From contig NZ_JAGSOJ010000001.1 of the NCBI RefSeq assembly GCF_023684385.1, positions 1,635,146 through 1,699,145 on the forward strand: a stretch of 64,000 bases of DNA, written 5' to 3'. The notes under the pieces were generated by a model. The model was given only the letters and a program-made list of their open reading frames with translations. It was not told the DNA's origin and searched no databases. This document shows, one piece after another, positions 1 to 8,920 of the stretch (position 1 is its first letter; each line of letters starts with the position of its first letter). This DNA is from Oceanirhabdus seepicola (GTDB lineage: Bacteria; Bacillota; Clostridia; Clostridiales; Clostridiaceae). A program made the translations under genes and the position numbers.

Positions 1-1
1 T

Positions 2-301
2 AAAATTATTTTATTCTTTGTAATTCCCGTTGCTGCTGTTGTAATATTTATTTTTGATTATAATCTTCGTAAGAAAAAGGATTATTCTTCATTAAATATT
101 GAAAAAGACAATGTAATTAATGAATGTAAATTTTGGAAAGTTCATAGAAATCAATCTATACTTAAATTAATCTCTTACCTTATTTTTGCGATTTACCCTT
201 TATTTTTTACTATAAATCCTTATCGTACATTAATTATGGTTTGCTTTTGTCAAATACCCGGCATTTACTATTGGATAGCAAAAAGAAAGTTATTAATATA
301 A
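2..301 (+). CDS. C-terminal part of an unidentified membrane protein
   Basis: An open frame enters from the left window edge and ends with TAA at 299-301, giving about 99 residues without a start. It shows two hydrophobic stretches, one at the window edge (ILFFVIPVAAVVIF) and one near the end (YLIFAIYPLFFTI), separated by a charged loop. This suggests a polytopic membrane protein with a Lys/Arg-rich C-terminus. No family motif was recognised, and the missing N-terminal part prevents a better call. A hairpin element follows directly. Confidence 0.55.
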   Translation, partial: KIILFFVIPVAAVVIFIFDYNLRKKKDYSSLNIEKDNVINECKFWKVHRNQSILKLISYLIFAIYPLFFTINPYRTLIMVCFCQIPGIYYWIAKRKLLI

Positions 302-329
302 AAAAGAGTACACTTTTCAAACTTCAGAA

Positions 330-429
330 TTTCAGACTGTTGAAAAAGTCCAAGGTCAAGGAACAAGGCGAACGAGCAGCGCAGAGAGTCTTAGTGACGC
401 CGAAATTGGGCTTTTTCAGCAGTCTGAAA
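330..429. repeat. Palindromic intergenic element, about 100 bp
   Basis: Two 22-base arms at 330-351 and 408-429 are inverted copies of each other with two mismatches. They enclose a GC-richer core (AAGGCGAACGAGCAGCGCAG) that stands out from the AT-rich surroundings. The layout is that of a small non-autonomous palindromic repeat (REP or MITE-like). It lies between a + strand gene end and a - strand gene end. Confidence 0.6.
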
Positions 430-450
430 AAGGTAGCCACAAGGGCTACC
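430..450 (-). terminator. Intrinsic terminator of the yvrJ gene
   Basis: Read on the minus strand, GGTAGCC-CTTGT-GGCTACC is followed by TTTTTC. The stem overlaps the stop codon of the YvrJ gene at 446-448. Confidence 0.6.
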
Positions 451-610
451 TATCTTCTCTGGTACCTATAACGCTTGTAATCACCCTTGTAAGATTCAAT
501 ATGGATTGATTTAGAATTTCAATCTTCTTATCAAATCTTACTAAGAGATATATACACATAGCTATGGGGAACCCGAGAGTGCCTATAATTTTGGATAACT
601 CCTCATACAT
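446..610 (-). CDS. YvrJ family small protein
   Basis: A 54-residue protein with one N-terminal hydrophobic helix (IIGTLGFPIAMCIYLLVRF) followed by an amphipathic segment that starts FDKKIEILNQSI. This is the layout of the YvrJ family of Firmicutes, whose members sit near competence or phage-like loci; their function is not settled. I chose the ATG at 610 because AAGGAGGG lies 6 bases upstream; a longer frame would start inside poor context. A hairpin terminator overlaps the stop. It is transcribed away from the CotH operon and could be a small membrane protein or holin-like peptide. Confidence 0.65.
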   Translation of the reverse strand: MYEELSKIIGTLGFPIAMCIYLLVRFDKKIEILNQSILNLTRVITSVIGTREDR

Positions 611-711
611 ATTGCACCCTCCTTCTACGTTATAAGTAAGTTTATATATATTCAAGGTGGGGAAACCTTTCAATAGAATATATGCAGTTTAAATGCTTTT
701 TTATAAGATTT

Positions 712-2427
712 TTAATATTTCTTTTTCATAATTCTCATAAAAATTAACATCACAATAACTCCAAGTAATGTTAGTGCTAGATTTATGGCTAGTTCTATAG
801 GGTTAACCATTTTAATCGACCCTTCTCCTCCCATACCTGGGAACCCTCCTGGCAAATTCTCCATAAACTCCATCATCATATCCATAGGTGGCATTTCACC
901 ATTCTCTATATAACTTCTTAATTCTTCTGGCATATCCTCAATATTTACTCCAGGTGGTAAACCACCTATAATTGCATTTTTACTATCTTCTTTACCTTCT
1001 TCTTTAGGACGATTCATACCATTCTGTCCATTAACAGGGATTGTTTCTTCGATATTTTCAGGCCTACCACCTTTTCCATTCTGTCCACCCAATCCACCGA
1101 AACCACCTTTTCCGCCCAGACCACTTTCACCTTCATTACCTTGTCCATTATTGGTACTTGGTATAGTTCCATCAAGCTGTTTCTGTACGTTTTCATTCCT
1201 ATTTTTAACAAAGTTTAATAAGCTAAGGCTATTTTCAGTATCATTAAATAAAGCATCTTCAAATTCCTTATATGTGAAGAATGAAGTTGGATCAGTTTTA
1301 ACATAACTATTAATCATTTGATAAGTTTTCAAAACCTTGTTTGTAAACCTATCTTCTGAAAGATATCCGTCAATTAATATTTGTATATATTCATGATACT
1401 GCTCAACATATTCCTCATTCTTGAATATCGCTTCTATTAGAGGGTATTTTGCCATTTCACCTTTTACAGGCTCATCTATCAAAAACTGAATTGCCTGTTC
1501 CTCAGTTACTCCCATAGTAAATCCATTGAATATCATATTTAGATCCCATGCTATCCATTCAAAAACTCCATTATTATTGTACAAATAGTAGTTATGATAC
1601 ATTCCACCTTGATAGGCATCCAGATGTACTGTTATTGTGCTCATTGCCAGGTACTTTAAGAAAGAGTCTACATTAAGTACAGATTCTAAATCTCCACCTT
1701 CTTCAATCACCTTCATGAATTTTATTATGTCATTATTATTATACACACTCTTATTCTTAGGAATAAGTGCAGTATAATCATCTGAGTTATCTGAAATATA
1801 TTTAAGATCAGCACCTCTTGCCATCTCCGGTTTGTATAGCTCACCTGTCCCATTTCCATAGTGCTCTTTTAAGAAACTCTCATTTACTTGCTCCACCGCT
1901 AAATATAATCCAACATACTCATCATTAATATATAGTGCAACATAGTTTGTCCTTGATGCATCTGCCCCTAATTCATCCATCATCTCATATCCTAAATACT
2001 CATACATCATAGAAGGATCACCGAATATATTGTTCAGATTAATCTTTGTTATTCCATATAAATTCTGATCGTTTGCATAATAATCAAAATCAACTTTATA
2101 ACTAAATCTTGTACTATCTGAATTAGCCACATGCATCAAACTTGAATTTCCCTTTGGTCTGATTCCCACACTCTTAAAATTGTATCCATTATAGTCAATG
2201 TCTGCCTCAACAATTTCTTCAGACATAGCATTTTCAATCATATTCTTATATGTCTCCTCATCTATGGTGATTTTAACATCTATCACACTATCATGAGGAA
2301 ACACCACCTTATCAACCTTACTCACGCTTGTACTAGCCGAAATACTGCTTTTACTTACAAAGTTATCTATTGAAACTAAGAGTATTGAAACACATAAAAA
2401 TACACCTAAGCTCTTTATCCACTTCAC
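712..2427 (-). CDS. CotH-type secreted protein kinase
   Basis: A 571-residue protein: N-terminal signal or anchor helix (about residues 5-22), CotH kinase fold (about 40-420), a Gly/Asn-rich linker (about 440-480) and a C-terminal membrane helix before a basic tail. CotH proteins are atypical kinases that phosphorylate secreted or spore-coat proteins. Visible catalytic-type residues are Lys92 in RPKGNSS, the LYKPE segment near 198, and Asp296 in AWDLNMIF. The GTG start follows AAGGTGAGAAT. It is the last gene of an operon with DUF4956 and VTC-domain genes, 12 bases after the former. The glycine-rich linker and C-terminal helix suggest a kinase tethered outside the membrane. Substrate unknown. 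Confidence 0.85.
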   Translation of the reverse strand: MKWIKSLGVFLCVSILLVSIDNFVSKSSISASTSVSKVDKVVFPHDSVIDVKITIDEETYKNMIENAMSEEIVEADIDYNGYNFKSVGIRPKGNSSLMHVANSDSTRFSYKVDFDYYANDQNLYGITKINLNNIFGDPSMMYEYLGYEMMDELGADASRTNYVALYINDEYVGLYLAVEQVNESFLKEHYGNGTGELYKPEMARGADLKYISDNSDDYTALIPKNKSVYNNNDIIKFMKVIEEGGDLESVLNVDSFLKYLAMSTITVHLDAYQGGMYHNYYLYNNNGVFEWIAWDLNMIFNGFTMGVTEEQAIQFLIDEPVKGEMAKYPLIEAIFKNEEYVEQYHEYIQILIDGYLSEDRFTNKVLKTYQMINSYVKTDPTSFFTYKEFEDALFNDTENSLSLLNFVKNRNENVQKQLDGTIPSTNNGQGNEGESGLGGKGGFGGLGGQNGKGGRPENIEETIPVNGQNGMNRPKEEGKEDSKNAIIGGLPPGVNIEDMPEELRSYIENGEMPPMDMMMEFMENLPGGFPGMGGEGSIKMVNPIELAINLALTLLGVIVMLIFMRIMKKKY

Positions 2428-2439
2428 ATTCTCACCTTC

Positions 2440-3111
2440 TTAACTTGAAAATTCATTACTACTAACAAGCATTGCATTAGAAACTGAATCCATTCTTTGT
2501 AGTTCATTTATAAATGAAAATTCACCATTTTTAATTCTTAATTCAACTGTAAGTTCGATATTGTTACTATTCACAATTTTTGATTTAACAAAATACTTAT
2601 CCACTGTAGACTTAATTTTATCCAGAATGTGTTTCTCTGCGGAATCATCTTTAAAACTTATTAATAGAATATATGGAGTATCATTCTTAACATTCTTTGT
2701 TAAGACGAAAATAATTACTCCTACTACAAGTGAACCTATAACTGCTAACAAGTAAAACCCTGCTCCTATAATTATTCCTGCTGCTATTGACCAAAACATA
2801 AAAACTATATCCATCGGATCTTTAATAGCACTTCTAAAACGAACGATACTCAATGCACCTACCATACCTAATGATAGAACAACATTTGAAGTTACTGCTA
2901 AAATTACTAATGAAGTTACCACTGTCATCATAACTAATGCAATGTTAAAACTTTTTGTATATACAACACTCTGATATGTTTTCTTATACACCTGGAAAAT
3001 AAACATCCCTATAATAAATGCTAAAAATAAATTTACTCCTATTGATAATGCCGATATATTTGTGCTATTCTGCAAGAAACCATCCTTTAAAATATCTTGA
3101 AAAGTTATCAT
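2440..3111 (-). CDS. DUF4956 membrane protein
   Basis: A 223-residue protein with four or so transmembrane helices in its first 140 residues and a soluble C-terminal domain. The segment GMVGALSIVRFRSAIKDP is the hallmark of DUF4956 proteins, which are found next to VTC polyphosphate polymerases and CotH kinases, exactly as here. I placed the start at the ATG at 3111 because AGGAGG lies 7 bases before it; the longer frame from 3135 has no such site. The family function is not established; context suggests a membrane partner of the polymerase. Confidence 0.8.
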   Translation of the reverse strand: MITFQDILKDGFLQNSTNISALSIGVNLFLAFIIGMFIFQVYKKTYQSVVYTKSFNIALVMMTVVTSLVILAVTSNVVLSLGMVGALSIVRFRSAIKDPMDIVFMFWSIAAGIIIGAGFYLLAVIGSLVVGVIIFVLTKNVKNDTPYILLISFKDDSAEKHILDKIKSTVDKYFVKSKIVNSNNIELTVELRIKNGEFSFINELQRMDSVSNAMLVSSNEFSS

Positions 3112-3147
3112 AATTCTTCCTCCTAAGCATGGCAATTGAATGCCTTA

Positions 3148-3834
3148 TTAAAAATCAATATTATACTTTCTTGATAATACATACTTTGATGTTGAAGCCT
3201 GGGTAACATGTCCCATTTGCATAATACTTTGTATATGATCTGAGATCACTCCATTAAATTTAATCTCAACTATCACCTGATTTGGATCAAGTATAGGTAC
3301 GAAAGAAATATCCTCATTAAAGATATTAGTCTCCATATTTGCTGTTTTTACATTACGATCAAAGGTCACCCTCATATCTCCTACTGGATGAGTAAAAGCA
3401 TCACGTTCATACTTAACTATTACTTTTGGTTTTAACAACTTATGTTTTATTTCACAGTAGAATTCTCTATAAAGGGACTCTTCTTTAGATAGTAAAAATT
3501 CAATATCTCCTCTGTATATCATCTGAACCTCTTCTTTTGATAATGGAACACCTTTCTTCATAGTCATTTGATTTACCTTAGATTTTCTCTCCAACTTTAT
3601 AAATGAAAGATCATTATTATAATAACGAATTCGATATTTATGCCTTACTGCTTCTCCTTCAACCTTCTGTCTATATGCGTTATTATACATATCATCAAAA
3701 TAAAGACTTGTTATGGCATATCCCTCATCACTGCTGTTAGAATCTCTTTTTAGAATCTTCTCTAACCGTTTGACTAGTACTTTATACTCAAGTTTATTAA
3801 CCATATACTTTAATTCATGTCTCATTGTAGTCAT
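3148..3834 (-). CDS. VTC-domain polyphosphate polymerase
   Basis: A 228-residue protein matching the VTC tunnel domain that polymerises ATP gamma-phosphates into polyphosphate in yeast vacuoles. Characteristic basic strands are visible: RHELKYMVN at the N-terminus, KYRIRYYN near 85, FIKLERKSK near 97, VIVKYERDAF near 158, and the closing acidic strand VIVEIKFNG near 204. Length is right for a stand-alone bacterial VTC protein. AAGGAGGGG precedes the ATG. First gene of the operon with DUF4956 and CotH; an inverted operator upstream is shared with the divergent two-component genes, so expression is probably set by that regulator. Biochemical activity in bacteria is inferred. Confidence 0.82.
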   Translation of the reverse strand: MTTMRHELKYMVNKLEYKVLVKRLEKILKRDSNSSDEGYAITSLYFDDMYNNAYRQKVEGEAVRHKYRIRYYNNDLSFIKLERKSKVNQMTMKKGVPLSKEEVQMIYRGDIEFLLSKEESLYREFYCEIKHKLLKPKVIVKYERDAFTHPVGDMRVTFDRNVKTANMETNIFNEDISFVPILDPNQVIVEIKFNGVISDHIQSIMQMGHVTQASTSKYVLSRKYNIDF

Positions 3835-3871
3835 TCCCCTCCTTCCTGTGCCACTAACTATATAGAATAAA

Positions 3872-3932
3872 TGTCACAGAAATATAACAAGATTTATGAA
3901 AGTTAATAAAAATTCGTTATATAACTGTGACA
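3872..3932. promoter_or_regulatory. Shared inverted operator between VTC operon and two-component genes
   Basis: A 17-base site, TGTCACAGAAATATAAC at 3872-3888, recurs inverted at 3916-3932 with two mismatches, 27 bases apart. Each half lies just upstream of one of the two divergent transcription units. A GATAAT -10 hexamer at 3942-3947 serves the + strand genes and has no good -35, as expected of an activated promoter. This looks like a pair of binding sites for the adjacent OmpR-type regulator; that link is inferred. Confidence 0.55.
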
Positions 3933-3983
3933 ATTATATGGGATAATAATATGTAGATAAATTAAAAATGGTTGGTGATATTT

Positions 3984-4661
3984 ATGAATAAAAAAATTCT
4001 TATAGCTGATGATGAACTTCGTATGCGTATTCTCATCTCAGACTTTTTATCCCTTGAGGGTTATGAAATCCTAGAAGCACAAGATGGCAAAGAAGCTCTT
4101 GATATTTTCACCCAAGATCCTAATATACATTTGGTCATCCTTGATGTGATGATGCCCTACTTTGACGGGTGGCAGGTTTGTGAAAAAATCAGAATGAATA
4201 GCTCAGTGCCAATCATAATGCTCACTGCAAAGAATACTGAACCTGATGAACTTACAGGATTTAAATCTGGTGCCGATGAGTACATTACAAAACCATTCAG
4301 TCCTTCTATATTCGTAGCTCGTGTAAATGCTTTATTCAATAGAACTTACTCCCCTCTTGAGTCAGATATAATCATAAAAGGTGCTCTGAATATAAACACT
4401 AAACAGCACAAGGTTACTGTTCTTAATTCTCCTGTTACATTAAGCAGTACAGAATTTAAGTTGCTTACATATATGATTGAAAATGAAGGAAGTGTTCTAA
4501 CTAGAGAGAATCTACTGGATCAAGTTTGGGGTTATGATTACGAAGGAACAGATAGAACCGTAGATACCCATATGAATAGACTTAGGATAAAATTGAAGAA
4601 AAGTGGTATTTATATAAAAACTATAAGAGGGTATGGTTATAAATTCGAGGTGATTGAATGA
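3984..4661 (+). CDS. OmpR-family response regulator
   Basis: A 225-residue response regulator: receiver domain (1-120) with phospho-acceptor Asp in VILDVMMPY, acidic pair in ADDE, conserved Thr/Ser (MLTAK) and Lys (YITKPFSP); winged-helix DNA-binding domain (about 130-225) with TEFKLLTYMI and RTVDTHMNRLRIKL. I chose the ATG at 3984; TTG and GTG codons in frame at 3972 and 3975 are possible but overlap the GGTGGT-like binding site. Its stop overlaps the kinase start by four bases (ATGA). The divergent VTC operon with shared operators is the likely target. Confidence 0.88.
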   Translation: MNKKILIADDELRMRILISDFLSLEGYEILEAQDGKEALDIFTQDPNIHLVILDVMMPYFDGWQVCEKIRMNSSVPIIMLTAKNTEPDELTGFKSGADEYITKPFSPSIFVARVNALFNRTYSPLESDIIIKGALNINTKQHKVTVLNSPVTLSSTEFKLLTYMIENEGSVLTRENLLDQVWGYDYEGTDRTVDTHMNRLRIKLKKSGIYIKTIRGYGYKFEVIE

Positions 4662-6139
4662 ATTCAATAAAGAAAAAATTATTTTTCCAGATAGGATTAT
4701 TAATAATTCTACTTATCAGTTTGTTAATTCTTGCAAATACTTATCTTTTTAAGCCCTTTTATACATCTAACGCAAAAAAACAGCTGATAACTTATTATGA
4801 ACAGATTAACAATATTACCTCCTCAGAATATGATGCCTTCCTTAAAGATTTTATTTCCATGGAAAACACATCAAATATTGATATATTCATCGAAGACCCT
4901 ATGGGAAAACTTCTTTATTCATCTAAATCTTATGCAATAGGTGAAGATATTGATGACTTAATGAAGCAAATACCTCCATTTAAAGATGGCTTTCATCCTC
5001 CACTTGATATTAAAAAAGAAGAGATTATTAAGGGGAATATAAAAGTTGTTTGGGCAGAAGATTTATTCATAGGTGCAGACTTTCTTCATGTAATGGGAAC
5101 TCTCGATAATAATAATAGCTTACTTTTGAGACTACCTCTTATATCTATCGAGAAAAGTATTTCACTGGCAAATAATTTTTCACTGCTGGTTGGAGTAATA
5201 TTATTTTTAGTTGGTATGTTCGTAGCTTATATTCTCTCTAAATCATTTACAAGACCAATTTTAGAAATGAATAAGACTACCAATGATTTAAAACATCTTA
5301 AATTTGATACTAAATGTACCGTTGAGTCAAATGATGAGCTAGGACAGCTTGCTCAGAGCATAAACGAGTTGTCCTTAGAACTAGATAGCACCATTTCTTC
5401 ACTCAACATAAGCAACAAAGAACTTCAACAAGAAATAAAAGATAAAATCAAAATAGATGAGAAGAGAAAACAGTTATTGAATAATGTTTCACACGAACTT
5501 AAAACCCCATTGGCATTGATGCAAGGATATGCAGAAGGACTAAAGTTAAATGTGGCTAAGAATCACAATAGGGTGGATTTTTATTGTGATGTAATAATGG
5601 ATGAAGCAAAAAAAATGAATCAACTTGTACAGAATCTACTTAATATCAATCAAATAGAATTTGGTGATACCTCTCTTCACAAAACTCAGTTTGAAATCGT
5701 TGAGTTTGTAGAGTACATTCTTGAAAAGTATCATGATAAATTTGAAGCTAATTCTCTCAATGTAAGCTTTAATTCTATATCTCCATCAATGGTTTTTGTT
5801 GATCAATTAAAGACTGAACAGATACTCACAAATTATATTAATAATGCAATTCAATATGTGGATAAGAACAATATTATCAACATAACTCTTGAAAACCTAA
5901 AGGATAAAATAAGAATTGAAGTTTATAACTCAAGTCAGAAAATCCCTGAGGAGGAGCTTGAAAAGCTCTGGGATAGTTTTTACAAAATGAATACGGCTAG
6001 AACAAGGGATATAGGTGGTCACGGTTTGGGGCTCTCAATCGTTAAGGCAATACAAGAAGCTACGGGGAATGCCTATGGTGTTAGGTCTGAAGATTTTGGT
6101 GTGTCATTTTGGTTTGAACTTGATAAGACACCATCTTAG
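4658..6139 (+). CDS. Sensor histidine kinase
   Basis: A 493-residue membrane kinase: helix at about 10-30, extracytoplasmic sensor region (30-165), second helix (about 172-192), HAMP linker with RPILEMN and NDELGQLAQ, coiled coil, HisKA box NNVSHELKTPLALMQGYAEG with the phospho-accepting His, N-box NYINNAIQY, and G2 box GGHGLGLSIVKAIQ. The partner regulator overlaps it by four bases. The sensor region shows no domain I recognise, so the signal is unknown; context with polyphosphate and CotH kinase genes points to an envelope or phosphate-related cue. A terminator follows the stop directly. Confidence 0.87.
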   Translation: MNSIKKKLFFQIGLLIILLISLLILANTYLFKPFYTSNAKKQLITYYEQINNITSSEYDAFLKDFISMENTSNIDIFIEDPMGKLLYSSKSYAIGEDIDDLMKQIPPFKDGFHPPLDIKKEEIIKGNIKVVWAEDLFIGADFLHVMGTLDNNNSLLLRLPLISIEKSISLANNFSLLVGVILFLVGMFVAYILSKSFTRPILEMNKTTNDLKHLKFDTKCTVESNDELGQLAQSINELSLELDSTISSLNISNKELQQEIKDKIKIDEKRKQLLNNVSHELKTPLALMQGYAEGLKLNVAKNHNRVDFYCDVIMDEAKKMNQLVQNLLNINQIEFGDTSLHKTQFEIVEFVEYILEKYHDKFEANSLNVSFNSISPSMVFVDQLKTEQILTNYINNAIQYVDKNNIINITLENLKDKIRIEVYNSSQKIPEEELEKLWDSFYKMNTARTRDIGGHGLGLSIVKAIQEATGNAYGVRSEDFGVSFWFELDKTPS

Positions 6140-6143
6140 AAAA

Positions 6144-6194
6144 CAAAAAAACTGCTGAACTTGTCAGCAGTTTTTTTACTCAGATATACTCAAA
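6144..6194. repeat. Left copy of a 50-bp direct repeat containing the atpC 3' end
   Basis: This stretch holds a terminator hairpin (CTGCTGA-ACTTG-TCAGCAG with A and T runs) and then ACTCAGATATACTCAAA. The same order recurs at 9072-9122, where the last 17 bases belong to the end of the atpC coding sequence. Only homopolymer lengths differ. Here it is a vestige that also serves as the terminator of the kinase gene. Confidence 0.85.
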
Positions 6195-6235
6195 AACACG
6201 TCCATTCCTGATATTTCTATTATATAGGGATCCCC

Positions 6236-7453
6236 CTATCTTTTACCATAAATTGTATAGGTATATACTTTTTCACCATCTTTAAAATAACTTTCATATT
6301 TTCCGCCTTTATCTAGTCCGTTTGATATCCTTTCATTAATTCCTTTATATTTGAGCTTTTCAATTTCTTCTTTCACATTATTTAAAATGAAATTTTTTTT
6401 GTATTTAACATTTAAAAAGCTATTAAAACTTGATTTTTTAAATAATATATATACTCCTAATAAAAAAGCATTGTCTTTTACATAATTATCAACTAATTTT
6501 AATAGAAAGTTATCATGCTCAAAGTTGTAGTTGCTAGTTCCTGAATAATCTATAAGAATATCCACTGAATTATCTTTTATAGGTATATCTAAAAAATCTG
6601 AACATATAAAAATCACTTTTTTTTGACAATCAGATTTTTGTAACATATTCTTCAAAAATCTATGTTTTCTAACATCATCATCCACTAATATATATATTGA
6701 ATTATCAGGTAAATCACTATATATATATCTTAAAAAAAAGCCGAATCCTGAGCCCAGATCCAATATGACTTTATTTTCAAATTTCTCAAAATCAAGTTTT
6801 TTATAAATCCATTCTAAATTGCTATATACATTTTTAAGATAATCTAAATCAGTTTCAATTATATATTCACCTATAACATCATAATTAAACTTATCATCGT
6901 TATAATTTGATTCATTATTTACAAATAAAATTCCATCATCTATTAAATATTCCTCACCACATTCACATCTAAGTATTCCATTTAATATCTGATTATTTGA
7001 TATACTTCCATTGAATAAAATTAAGGGTTTATTGCATTTTAAGCATTTAAGAATATCTAAAACTTTTATATCTATGCCTATTTCAAATTTATCTTTATAT
7101 TCTTTTGATGAAAGATATTCCACATTGTGTTCAAGTTTTGATTTAATCACTAATAAATCCTCTATCTGTTGATTGACTTTTTTATACTTAGTGTTAAAAA
7201 AATCTTTAAAATAATCAATCTCTTGATAAGCTGTAAGCTTTCCAAGTTTTTTAAACATAAAAATTGATTTTATTTCATTTAAAGTAAAACTCATTTCCTT
7301 TAAATCAAAGATATCATTTAAATCCTTCTTGCATCTATTGTCAAAATCATAGTGTCCCCCAATTTTTTCTGGCATAATTAAACCTAAATCCATATAATAT
7401 CTTATTGTATCTATACTAATATTGTTTTCAGTTGCAAATTTCCCTATTTTCAT
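6236..7453 (-). CDS. MerR regulator fused to zinc ribbon and SAM methyltransferase
   Basis: A 405-residue fusion. Residues 1-70 are a MerR winged helix (MKIGKFATENNISIDTIRYY); a helical coiled coil follows (about 75-130). A zinc-ribbon segment (about 135-180) has CLKCNK and then CECGEE, recalling Trm112 or RlmA-type ribbons. The rest is a Rossmann methyltransferase with motif I LDLGSGFGFFL and an acidic SDFLDIP segment. MerR proteins bend drug-responsive promoters, so this may sense a compound and modify rRNA or the compound itself; that is inference. AGGTGATGAA precedes the ATG at 7453; a longer in-frame start at 7534 lies inside the promoter. Own promoter at 7506-7534. Lies in an inserted module with an MFS exporter. 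Confidence 0.78.
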   Translation of the reverse strand: MKIGKFATENNISIDTIRYYMDLGLIMPEKIGGHYDFDNRCKKDLNDIFDLKEMSFTLNEIKSIFMFKKLGKLTAYQEIDYFKDFFNTKYKKVNQQIEDLLVIKSKLEHNVEYLSSKEYKDKFEIGIDIKVLDILKCLKCNKPLILFNGSISNNQILNGILRCECGEEYLIDDGILFVNNESNYNDDKFNYDVIGEYIIETDLDYLKNVYSNLEWIYKKLDFEKFENKVILDLGSGFGFFLRYIYSDLPDNSIYILVDDDVRKHRFLKNMLQKSDCQKKVIFICSDFLDIPIKDNSVDILIDYSGTSNYNFEHDNFLLKLVDNYVKDNAFLLGVYILFKKSSFNSFLNVKYKKNFILNNVKEEIEKLKYKGINERISNGLDKGGKYESYFKDGEKVYTYTIYGKR

Positions 7454-7505
7454 TTCATCACCTATATAAATTTTTATAATACATGGAAAAGTTTGTTCTT
7501 TTTTT

Positions 7506-7534
7506 ATTATACCAGTTTTGCAATTATTATCCAA
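7506..7534 (-). promoter_or_regulatory. Sigma-A type promoter of the MerR-methyltransferase gene
   Basis: On the minus strand TTGGAT and TATAAT are 17 bases apart, about 55 bases before the start codon. The spacing is standard, unlike the 19-base spacer before the neighbouring exporter gene. Confidence 0.55.
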
Positions 7535-7571
7535 TTAAGTTGTACCATCCCCAGTTTACTAACTTTATTCT

Positions 7572-8894
7572 TTACTCGTTTTTGAATGGTATTATAAATT
7601 TATATAGTTTATTTATAAAAATAAATTTTATTTTATTATTTTTTTCAAAAATCACTACATTTGATATTATTAAAATCACGCTACCCAATAGTTGTAATAG
7701 GTATACAGGAAAAATATCTATCAAAATTCCTGACAGTATCAATGCCACTGGTGCTATAGTTTTAACCATACTCATACCTAAACTTAGAACTCTACCTCTA
7801 TATTCATCCGATATACTACTCTGTAAAATAGATAATAGGGGTATATCAATAAATGATATAGATACTCCAACTATGGACATAACTAAACAATAATAAATTA
7901 ATATAGCTGTTTTATTTATAATAATATTGAATGGTAAAACAGGGATACAGAGCATGATAATACATATTGCAAGTACAAAGTTAGTTACTTTTAGAACTCT
8001 TTTATAATGTAAGTGTTCACTACTCTTAGCAACAAAAATAGCACCTATTATTAATCCTACTGGAAATGCTCCTTGAATTATACCAAATTTATTTGAGCTT
8101 AAATTCAAAATATTATTTATTATAAAGGGCAAGGGCACTGATATAGATAACCCTATAGAAAAATTAAGGAAAATGAGTACTATAAATGAGTTAATTATTT
8201 CGCTTTTACCTAACATATACTTAAAGCCTTGCTTCACATCGGCTATAAACTTAATATGCCTTTTGTCTTCATCATTAAGTTTTTTCTTGTTAAAATTAAA
8301 ATCAATAAACATTTCAGAAATTCCAGAAAGAATAAATGATATACCATTAAAAGCTATAAATAGCTTTATGTCTACAAATGCAAACATTATTCCTCCTAAC
8401 ATAGGTCCCAAAATCGTTGATATTGAATCTATAATCTTACTTGTTGAATTTATACTTATAAGCTTATCATCAGAAACTATATTGGGTGTAGCTGCTGAAA
8501 AACTTGTATCTAATATAGTCGTAAAGCTGGTCATAATGAATGTACTGATATAAATTAGTGGAAGGCTCAATCCGTAAACTGAGCTTAGAAAAAATAATCC
8601 TATCATAAGCATTCCATTAAGCAAGTCCATTAGTACTACTAAAACTTTTTTGTTAAACCTGTCTGCCAATACACCACCAATGGGATTTATAATTATTATT
8701 GGAAGTGTACTAAAAACCAAGGTAGTTGCAAATGACAACCCTGATCCTGTGAGCTTAAGCACATATAGCCCTATAACAAATGCATAGGTGAATGAACCAA
8801 ATAATGAAACAGACTTACCAAGGGAAAATAATATAAAATTTGACAGTTCTCTTTTACTAATAGAAATATTTAAATGTTTTTTTGATATACACAT
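7572..8894 (-). CDS. MFS efflux transporter, MefA/drug-exporter type
   Basis: A 440-residue protein with twelve predicted membrane helices and the MFS loop motif between helices 2 and 3, GGVLADRFNKK. Sequence type is that of macrolide or small-molecule exporters of Firmicutes (opening FLLSLGKSVSLFGSFTYAF-like helix, EYRGRVLS loop). ATAGGAGG precedes the ATG. It precedes the MerR-methyltransferase gene in the same direction, and its promoter has the 19-base spacer expected of MerR activation. Together they look like an inducible resistance module. Substrate unknown. Confidence 0.82.
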   Translation of the reverse strand: MCISKKHLNISISKRELSNFILFSLGKSVSLFGSFTYAFVIGLYVLKLTGSGLSFATTLVFSTLPIIIINPIGGVLADRFNKKVLVVLMDLLNGMLMIGLFFLSSVYGLSLPLIYISTFIMTSFTTILDTSFSAATPNIVSDDKLISINSTSKIIDSISTILGPMLGGIMFAFVDIKLFIAFNGISFILSGISEMFIDFNFNKKKLNDEDKRHIKFIADVKQGFKYMLGKSEIINSFIVLIFLNFSIGLSISVPLPFIINNILNLSSNKFGIIQGAFPVGLIIGAIFVAKSSEHLHYKRVLKVTNFVLAICIIMLCIPVLPFNIIINKTAILIYYCLVMSIVGVSISFIDIPLLSILQSSISDEYRGRVLSLGMSMVKTIAPVALILSGILIDIFPVYLLQLLGSVILIISNVVIFEKNNKIKFIFINKLYKFIIPFKNE

Positions 8895-8920
8895 ATTAAG
8901 GCCTCCTATCTTATAATTTA

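Noticed and set aside
241..471. Open frame over the palindromic element at the left end
   Set aside because: It runs through the repeat core and the terminator; composition is not protein-like and the real frame at 2-301 overlaps it.
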